Assembly: GCA_023101725.1 (NCBI GenBank)
Contig: JALJCO010009074.1
Span: forward strand, 248,001-312,000
From: Atherinomorus stipes
Taxonomy: Eukaryota; Chordata; Actinopteri; Atheriniformes; Atherinidae
Direction of reading: 5' to 3'
Length of the DNA: 64,000 nt
A program made the position numbers and the translations under genes. The notes below the pieces were generated by a model. That model was not told the origin of the DNA and ran no database searches. It saw only the letters and a program-made list of their open reading frames with translations. Shown piece by piece: positions 45,990-56,300 of the stretch (within the stretch, counting starts at the first letter, position 1; each line of letters opens with the position of its first letter).

Positions 45990-48425
45990 TAGGATTTGTC
46001 AGTTTAGTGAATGAAACAGAGTGAATATTGTGTTATTAGTCTAGATGATTCAGAGAGATTTGTGTTGAACGTTTTAGGTACAAAAATCCAGATTTCAGTC
46101 TGCGCACAAAGCAATTTAGAGACCGCTAACACAATTTTACAAATCCACACAACAAACAACAACAAAAATGAGTAAATGATAGCATTTAACAGACTTTAAC
46201 TTTTAACCTCATATCGCATTATTTTTTATTGTTTGTGTAGTTTAAAGAATCCGGAGTGTTCCCCCGTTTCTGTTTGTAAACACTATTCAAACTGCCCCTC
46301 CCCTAATGGCCACATCGCTCTTCAGCCCCAAGGCTCTCCTTCAAAGCTCGGAAGCGGGTGAAAGCCAAACCAACATTAACCATGGTTTGCGAGCGTGCAC
46401 TATCTAAAGCTCTTTTTGCTGGGAAATACTTCCTTTTCTGTGCTGCATCCTCCATTTTTATCGAGAATTCGAGTGATTCTGGTGTCTGCTCCTGTCGATT
46501 AGTTTATCTCCACAGAGCGATATGCCCTTAGCTTTGTCATTGGCTGGAGACAACACACAAATCTCTGAGCATAAAAGTCCCGAACACACCAAATCAACAG
46601 GAAAATAACGAAATACAGTCAGGGGAGGGGGAGTTGCAAATAAAACTCACCGCCACACGAGAGTAGGGGCCCAAAGGTGCGGATAAGTCTAGTGTTTATT
46701 TTTTAGGGGGAAAACTTAGGATTTAACCTTTTGAGTTTATTTTCAAACATAAAAAAAAATTTAAGCTACAGAAATGGAAAACTAGAGTTGTTCCGATTCT
46801 GATACCAGTATTGGAAATGTCGCCAATACTGCTGAAAATGCTGGTATTAGTACAGGTAACTGGAGTTCAGGCACTGATCCAATACTACTAATCCTACTAC
46901 TAATACTTATTTCTTCAAATAGGAATCTATTTACTGATTGGTTTGTTAGCTCTGACACAGTTCTTCTCAACAGTTGCGCTGTGCTGCCGTCTGCAGCCTG
47001 CTGTTTGAGAGGGGCGAGGAAGAACTGATCACCTAAGGCTGCATTTAAAAATAAATGGCTCCAATTTGCTGCATTTATTCATGTTTTACAGAGTTTAACC
47101 TGAGCCAGGTCTTACCACAATGATAATCACAGTCATTCAATGCATTATGATATTTTTTTTGTAACAGTGGTATTGGTACTCGGTATCAGCCGATACCACA
47201 GCACAACAATCGGAATTGGCAGGAAAAAAAAATGGTATCAGAAAAACAATAGGAAATTGGACTGAATTTAACAGAAGTCCATACTCAACAAGAAAAACAA
47301 AACATGCTCCATTTGCAACATTTCCTTTGAATCCTTGTGGTCCAAAAAAGAGAAAGCACAAGTAAGAATTTTTGAACTAACTTAACTTGCACAACTTTGA
47401 TAACTTCATGTTTAAATCAATGGGGAAGTCAAAGAAAGGGAGTTTTTCCTGTAGCCTCTAACTGGTAATTAAGCCAGAGACCTGCAGAAGACAAAACAAG
47501 TTTCACACGTCCTTCCATACAGTCTGATTATAGCACGATACTGTAGCTTATTCGATTTGCTGCAGCTGCAGGGATATGAAGCATGTTGGTAATAAATGCC
47601 TTGAAAGACATGGAAGACATATCAATACATATTTTGTTCTGTATTTTAATGCTCATTGTTCAAACTTTGAGTAGAGATGGTGTCAAGTCAGTCTCAGAGA
47701 ATGATTGTCTTTTTGTGTTGAACAGACCTATGTGCACATTGCCTGAAATTTAAAAGGAAATGTATGCTGAACAACCTCTAAAGTAACACACAGTAAAGTT
47801 ACTTAGTTTTGGCTCTTAGCAGACAGAATCCCTCCCTGCAGTGAACTGTGCACTGTGAGAGACTAGGTTAGAAAATAGCGTTAATCTGGAAACAAAGGAC
47901 CATGGTTTTTAAAGACAAAATACATTAATTTCACTGAACTTCTGGTTATTTTGAAGAAAGTTTAGTGTTGGTCCAAATTCTTGTCTGACATGCTTCAGGC
48001 TCCCTCATCAGACCCACAGGTACGGGCATAACGAAGCTTTTCCAGAAACAAAATGAGAAATCAGACGTTTAGGGTTCAGTCATTAATTGACACAAAGTGT
48101 AACAATACAGCTGGGAAATCTGAGAAAGTAAAGAAAGTGGTTATGTAACATGAGGTCAGGCTGGAAAGGAAAGCAGCCAAAGCTGGCCCGGAGGCATTCT
48201 GTATAACTGTCTCAGTATAGAATTGACAAAGAAAAGAAGGAATGCTTTCAAACTGGTCTATCCAGACCAGAGCTCAGTTCATTGACTGGTTGATTCATTT
48301 ATCAACCGCTCTTACGCACAGAGTTTGTGCAGAAGAACATTTACATGCAAAGTGTGGAATGTACCATCTGGTACTTGTACTTGGGGAATTCAGCCTGGTT
48401 TTGTCCTGTTTTGAGATAAACATCT
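45990..48425. other. Intergenic; one degenerate hAT-type relic
   Basis: At 46785-47220, facing GATACCAGTATTGG and GGTATCAGCCGATACC words resemble the ends of a decayed hAT-type element. The remainder shows no supported gene. Confidence 0.4.
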
Positions 48426-48433
48426 GTTTATTA

Positions 48434-48856
48434 TAGGGATGCACGATAATTATCGGGTCGATAATTATCGGGCCGATAACAGGAAATTATGACGTCATTC
48501 CAATAAGTCCGATATCATGAGGACATACCCCAATAACTTATGTCCCATAAAGTTGGAATTTTTAAGATCGGACATGCAGAAGTTGAAAATCCCACTTTAT
48601 GCTTTTCACTCTGAGATATTGCGATTGGGGAAAGAAAGCTGCTGTTTCACAGGGGAGACCCCAAACTGCTTCCAAACCTCTTTCCCTACCTTATTTTAGA
48701 CTCAAACTACCCCACACAGTTGGAATTTTTGATTTGGTATAGTTAGGTATGTAGCCTGTGTGTGTTATCGGTATTGGTTATCGGTATCGGCCTTTAGGAG
48801 TTGAAATTTATCGGTTATCGGTATCGGTTTTTAAAGATGGTTATCGTGCATCCCTA
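48434..48856. mobile_element. hAT-type element with perfect 8-bp target duplication
   Basis: TAGGGATGCACGATAA and its inverted partner TTATCGTGCATCCCTA bound 423 bp, flanked by gtttatta on both sides (48426-48433, 48857-48864). The interior (GTTGGAATTTTTAAGATCGG, CACAGGGGAGACC) is also found twice inside the Helitron-like element near 16340-16620. Confidence 0.85.
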
Positions 48857-48864
48857 GTTTATTA

Positions 48865-50328
48865 TGTTTAAGGTATACTGTGACACACTGTTAAGGACAC
48901 ACAATGGAACTTTTAGCAGTTTTCTCAGTGACACGCTCCCCTATCAACAGCTAAACTAGCATCTTGCATCGTACCTGTACTGTGATTCACTCCAGCCAGT
49001 AAAAGACAGTCTTATCTTGACTCTTGTTCTGTCCCTTCCTCTTTTTCTCTTCCTCCGGAAATGTTTCCTTGCGTTTCTTTACCAAATCGCCAAATCACCT
49101 GCGGTGTTCATATCTGGTTCATATCCATTTGCTAGTAAGTGACACAACGCCCAACCAATAGTTGTCCACCGAGCTTAGGTCATGCTAAAATAATACTTTT
49201 ACACATTGTGAAAAACTGGATAAAATTTATTCCAATGAAACAAGAACAGAAGTGGAAATGAAGATACAGTTTGAGTTTCTAAAATACACTCGCAAAACAA
49301 AAAATAAAAACTTCCAAACATGTTCAGTCCATTCATTTTTACTCCTTTGAATAGAAATATCCCGACAAACTAAGAGAAATTTCAGACAGAATGAGAGATG
49401 GAACCAAATCAATGAAAATGTCGTGTTTACTCATATTTAATAAATAATAAAGCAAAGCCAGCACCATCAGATCGCATACCATGACTAGACATTCAGATGT
49501 GGTGTTGGACTTAAAGGTTACACTGTTATAACAGGTCAGAATTCAAACAAACCTGTCCTCACCACGCTGAAGAGCCACCTGCTCACATGACGTGTCTTTG
49601 AAGCAGCAGTTTTCTTTTGCTCTTCAGTAAAGATAAATATCTACATTACAATTAGATATCGCCCAAAACCAATATTTTCTGATCGTTAATTCTCTGCTGA
49701 GAAAGTATAGTCCTCAGTTTGGGGTCCTTTGCTAACGGGGCGCACAGTGTCTGCATTTGATGTTTGCTGCTTTTATTTAGAACTAGTTCAAATATAAAAA
49801 TAATCATGAAACACTCAAGAAATGAGTTCTGTCACTCTTACTGGAGTCGGGATTAGAGCTACAGTACTGCTGTTTTTCTTTTTTATATATATATATATAT
49901 ATACACAAAAGTATTTATAAGTTTTTGCAGTCTTTAATTATGCAGTCGGCATATTAAAAGGAAAAAAAGTTAAAATCCATATCATGACGTTTGGTTTTGT
50001 GGCAGTTTGTGTCTCATACAGTATCAGTCCTCTACAGTGCCTGGCTTTTGCCCACTGGCCTAGTCCACCCCTTTGTGGTTGGCTTCAACTCTTAAAATAT
50101 ACATAAAAAATCAAAATAAATAGCTCAATTGGTAGTCTATCAAAGACAATAAAACACCAGAAGGGGTGATAAATACAGTCAGTTCTATGTAGTATAGATG
50201 ATCATCAATAATCCTTTGATTTGTTCTTACACTTGATAATACAGAATACCACATTTTAAACCATAACCCGTACTGAAACAAAGCACAAAATAAGATAAGA
50301 GCCTGTGAAGCACCAAACGTGCACCTTA
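48865..50328. other. Intergenic and APOL 3' flank
   Basis: No gene seen. Includes (TA)n at about 49885-49901 and, near 50225-50328, the 3' UTR of the minus-strand APOL gene (shared with the relic at 44725). Confidence 0.5.
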
Positions 50329-53300
50329 TCAAGGCTTGCTGAACAGCTCTTTGATTTTCACGAGTTCTTTTAATCCTTTATCAAGGTCCTCGGCCAGCGT
50401 GCGGATTTTCTGTGCCAGCTTTGATTCGAGGCCTTTCTTCACCTTATGCCCATTTTTATCTTTGGTGAAGTACATATCCATGCCAAGTGCAAAGCCTGCG
50501 ATCATGCCGGAGGCCTTGGTGCTGGTCTCTGAGGTCAATCCACCGGCCTCTCCCATGACCAACTCCATCACCTTTGCTGCCCTCACTGAGCCTGTCCGAC
50601 TTTTACTCAGAGCAGACACACCATGCAGCTTCAGTTGCTCCATACCCTCACTGATGAACCTCAAGCAGGTCAGAATGTCTTCATAGCGGCTGCTGAAGTC
50701 TTGTAAAATCTTGTCGATTTTCTTCTTGTCTTGAGTTAAATTTGCCTGGAGGAACACATGTTGTTACTCAGAGGTTTTAAGGAGATGATGGTTTATCTAT
50801 ATATGCAATTTCTGTAGTTAATTAAAATTTGATCATTATGATTGCATAAAACAATGCTCCACAGTTTTGGCAACACTGTATTCTCATTAATTAATGAAAT
50901 CATGCATTTATTTATTAGGATAAAAAATGTTAGGCCGGAGTTTGAGATCCCAAATTTTGTACAAAATTTCTAAATATATTTCTAACAAAAAGAAAGTTGT
51001 GAGAAAAAAAAAAGCTATAATAAATACAATCAGCATCCATAAGGAAAGTCTGACTGCCGTCTGGTCACCTTGTTTGCGATGGCTGCTGATGCACCAGTGA
51101 CACCACCGGCTGCAGCCGCCCCCACTCCCACAGCGGTGAGAGCCAGAGAGGCCCCCATGGTGAATGGAGACAGAATCACTCCTGCAGCTGCTGCAACTCC
51201 TCCTGCTACTGTTGCAGCTCCTCCTGTGATGCCAGCAATCTTTGTCCCCTTTGAGACCTCAAAGTACAAAGAAACCTTATGGATATTCCAAACTTCTACA
51301 CATGTGAAGTAAACCATCAAAAATGTGTTAACTTCAAGAAACAAATCTTTATCATGTAAGGCATGGGTGGGAAACTCTGGTCCTGGGGGACCAGCATCCT
51401 GCAGGTATTAGGAGTTTCTCCCTCTGGAGCATACCCGACTCCAATCAATGAGCAATTGTGCAGACCTTGATGTCAAACTCTGCACAAGTCACAAGGGTTG
51501 TGTCCAAATTTGGGGGCTACGTCCTTCAAAGGCCACTTACGTCACAGCGATGCGACCAAGGCTGTCCAAACTCAAAGGCTTCTTCAAAAACAGCCAACAA
51601 ATGTGGCCTCATTTTCCCCAGATTTTAAGGATGTTCAAGGTATCCTTCGTGGCTAATCCTATCACAGGATGCATTGCGGGCCGAACGGGACATTCTACAG
51701 AAACCATAGCGGACAAGGTGGGAAACGGAGCAAGCAAGGAGTATACATTTAAATGCAAGTATTCTAAATAAATTATGTGGTAAAAAAATTTAAAGCTTTA
51801 AGCAGTAATTAGGCTTTGCGATGCCATTTTTTAAATGTCACTTGTCAGAAATCATAAGAAAAATCCAAAACGAAGTTGTATGGTGGGTCCTGTATTATAC
51901 TGCTGCTTTACGAGGATAATGCTGCTGTACCTCCTCTGAAATCAGCAAAACAATGAGAAAAGTCAAGATTTTGAGATCTCTTGTTTGCTAGGCAATAAGA
52001 GAAATGCCAAGGAGACCGTGTAAATTCATAGCCTGTTAGTTCCACCTTACGTGGTTTAAGAAGTACATAGATGGAGCAGGACACATCCTTTGAAGGATGT
52101 AGCCCTTTGGATTTGGCCATAGCCAAGGTGTGTTGCCACAAAGAAACTCCTAATACCTGCAGGATATCGGCCCTCCGGGACCAGAGTTGCCCACCCCTGG
52201 TGTAAGGTGTGGTTACCTTGTCTAAGTTGCTAGCAATGCAATACAGCTCATCAATTTGCTGTTTGAGGTTTTCTCCATGTTCAGTCATCAGGAAGGTGTA
52301 CACCTGCATGGCTTTGTACAGATGCTTAGCTTTAACTTTGATGACACTGAAATGAAATATTTACAGTCATAAGTGGAGGAACCCTACAGGTTATTGTTTC
52401 AAATATTGAACCCACTGTTGTCATTTTTACAGAGTACGGGTCAGATTTACATTTTTGCCTCTATTATTAAGCAGATTTTGAGATTCTTATGGTTCTGCAA
52501 AGAAACTTCTCGTGTTTTTTTACATTACTGATGGAAGAGAATGTTTCCTTCACCTATGAGGCTCTAAGTTTGACAAATTTGATCACATTTTACAGGCCTG
52601 ACAGCCACAGGGTTTTTTGTAATGAGCTTAATTCATTAAAGGGACACTGTAATTTTTGGCCACTAGGGGCACTAAACCTGTGACTTTGAACAGTCTCTAT
52701 CCATGCCGTGTTTGCAGACCACTTTAATCAGCTCATAGCAAAGTCATCAAGCCATAAAGCAAAGCGCTCCAGGCCACATGATCTAATGAGAGATGGATCT
52801 GCAAAGTTACAATAACTGTGTCTCATTTGGAAGTCAGTGCACTTTGAAGTGCAGATTCGTCGGTTGCATACATCACTGGCTGCGTCAAGTGCTGTCCCAC
52901 TTCTAAAGTCTCTGAATCCACCCTCCAAACCTGCCCTCTGTTTGGCCTGAAATGAAGGATACTGGTGTTGTATCCGTTGTGGCCTCTCCTGCCCCAGGAT
53001 TCGTTGGGGTGGGATGGGAGGGATAAGCAGCAGAGCTACAACTGTAATATTTGGATATATTCATGGATTACTCAAGAAAAAATTACAAGAAAAATTACAG
53101 TTTTTGGGTAATCTGGAAGAAGCTCTCTCCAGCCGAGTTTGCCCCTTGGTAATGACAGATAAATGAAAAGGAATGAAATGCCCAGCTCCATTTAGAAAGG
53201 AATAAGCGGAAAGAATGCCATAACTTGATAGCTGTGGAGTCTGCAGTTGCTGGGCAACAGGACTGGAGCACCATGGGAAATTCTCGTAGCACACTCTGTA

Positions 53301-56300
53301 GCCGATGTAGTCAGCGCACTTAGAAGTGCATTGACTTCAGAATGAGACACAGTTAACATCTGGTTTGAGGAGAGCAGCCCCCCTTGGAGCACTGACATGT
53401 GTCAAGTGCTATTATTAACCCGAGAAATAATTTATTACTTACATCACGCTAATGTTTGGGTCAAAAGTTACATAGTGTCCCTTTAACTATTAAATTGCTT
53501 TAGTTATTTTGATGTATATTGATTGTATTTTTATATTGATGTGGATGTGTTGTGCAGCCTTTTGGGGGAGACAAAATGACCTTTACTCACTCTGGTTCTG
53601 ATGCTCCTCTTAATTTGAGTTCTCTGGACAGATTACTCCAGGCTGTAGGTTCATACTGAAGTTCAGTAACAGTAATGTATCACATGGCAAAAATAAAAAT
53701 ATAATTAAAGGCTTCAAACTCACGTGTCATATTCTTGTTGAAATCTGACAGAGATTCAGCGTACTGGGTGAAGAAAAGCAGTTTATTGGAACTAGCTATA
53801 CAGAAAAGTCCCTATTCATTATTAAGTTACATAAAGTTTGTAAATAATTACCAGGGATCCATATTCATCTTTATCATCATCAAGCTGCTGTTTTGGTGGC
53901 TTTGCTGGCAGTGGAGGAGGGTGTGCTTGACAGTCTTCATTAACCGATGGTTCAGTCACCTTATGAAAAACAAATGTGAAAATCCAGTTTTATCAAGTCA
54001 CTTTTTGTTGGCAGTGAATCATCTGCCAAATCTGATTAGAGTCATTATGTCTTATTGGAGGATTTGGACATGGACTTATAATTAATGTTTTAAGTATTTG
54101 CTGTGTGTCTATGTACAGTATGTTTGTCTTGAATAAAAAAAAAAATTAAGCATTACAAAAAGATTAAAGCATAAGACAATGTTACCTTTATTATTTCCAC
54201 GTATTCGTTGCCAGTTTCAATCATTTCCAAATTCTTTTTCACAGCCCATGGTTTCGGTGCCACTGGTGGTGGAGTTGAACAACTTATACTTCTCTGAATA
54301 TAGATGAAAAATGAAAATGAAAAACAAGAATTTCAATTTCAGCCACAGCATGTTAAACTGATTAATGGTTCTCGCACATGAGCCTGAGCGTGCACATTAA
54401 GCTCGTTTGCATCACCTGTGGAGGCTTGGGAGGGGAGCTGCTTTTAGATGGCTCTTCTTCTAAAGATTTTGTTTGAAGAAAGACTTTACTCCTTGGCAGA
54501 GGAACAGGAGGCTTTGGCTGCAGAGCAAAGGAGGCAAAATTCAGCCTGTTACTATGAATATGTGGCAGGACATTCTGCAGCACAGGTTATATCTGTTTAA
54601 AGAGCTGCATAAAGAAATTATGTGGATGAGTGAACTTAACATTTATGACTGCAATATTAAAAAGGTGCAGTATGTGAGAATTACTGACATCTAGCGGTAA
54701 AGATGGGTATTTCAAAGAAAAGATGTTTTCTTTCAAATGACTTCATATTTCAAGCACTGTTGTGAATGCATGGTGGCTGTTAGTGGCCAAAGTTCTGTCT
54801 TTTGGCTCCCATATAAAACAGGTTTCTAGAACCGCCTTCTTTCACCTACGTAATATTGCTAAAATTAGGAACATCCTCTCTCAGGACGATGCAGAAAAAC
54901 TAGTCCATGCTTTTCTTACTTCCAGATTGGACTACCGTAATTCCATTTTATTGGGCTGCCCCAAATATGCCTTGAAAAGTCTCCAGCTGATCCAGAATGC
55001 TGCAGCCAGGGTTCTAACTAGAACCAGCAAGAGAGATCATATTTCTCCAGCTCTAGCTTCTCTTCATTGGCTCCCTGTTAAATCCAGGATAGAATTTAAA
55101 ATTCTTCTTCTCACATATAAAGCTCTCCATGATCAAGCTCCATTATGTATTAGAGATCTCATAGTTCCATATATTCCAAGCAGGGCACATCGCTCTCAGA
55201 CTGCAGGCCTTCTGGTAGTTCCAAGGGTCTCTAAGAGTAGAATGGGAGGCAGAGCGTTTGGCTATCAGGCCCCCCTATTGTGGAGCCAGTTACCAACTCA
55301 GGTTCGGGAGGCAGACACCCTCTCTACCTTTAAGATCAGGCTTAAAACCTTCCTTTCTTTTTATAAATCTTATAGTTAGGGATGGTTTGCCATCCCTTAG
55401 TTAAGCTGCTATAGGCTTAGGCCCAATCCCAATTCTCTTTTTACCCCTACCCCTTACCCCTTCCCCTTGGCCCTTGCACTTAAAACGAAGCTTCAAGGGG
55501 TAGGGGTGAAAGTCAACCCCTTCAAATTGGGACACCCCTTCAAGAATCACATACGTCATCAGTGATTCCGCCGGCTTGTGTGTAAGCAGATGTGCGCTGA
55601 GCTGTTGGCGCAAATCTGGAGAAATCAAGCCGTCTACAGCTGTGGATTAACGTTAACAAGCAAATTCGATTTTTGCATGACATCCCTGCCTGTGTTTTAT
55701 CCCATGAAGACCAGCAGCGATGCTGCTGAATTTCTTATTGATCATAGATTATCAGGGCTGCAGAGCACCGCTGGTTTTCAGCCTGGTAGCGTTTATATAA
55801 CTGAAGCGTCAATGTAGTAGCCTACTCGCGATTTTTTTTCATGTGCATTTTGCAAAAAAAATTACCGTTAAACATTTAAACAGCATTAAACTAGACTATA
55901 TAATGGTTTTCACACTTTTTAAACTTTATTTATGGAGAAATATTTACATTTGTGGATGTTTTTGGACTCAGTAGCAGCCATCGTCCCAGTGATTTTCATA
56001 CCCCTTCGTTTGAAGTGTGCTCTCGAAAAATCTTCGTTTGAAGGGGTATATAGCCCTACCCCTTAGCCCTTCCCCTCCATCCTACAGGTATTGGGACACC
56101 CCTACCCCTACACATGAACACGCAAAACGGAGGGGAAGGGCCAAGGGGTAGGGCCAAGGGGTGAAATGGGATTCACCCTTAGACTGCTGCAGGACGTTCA
56201 TGATGCACTGGGCTCTTCTTTCCCACTCATCCATGCTTCTCCATGTAGAAACCTGTGACAGTATTGCATCATTAACCGTGTTCTCCTCTCTCAGCAGATC

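Noticed and set aside
51908..52309. Single-exon reading of the APOL helix exon extended into the hAT element
   Set aside because: The true exon ends at a GT donor (52216); downstream codons are transposon sequence.
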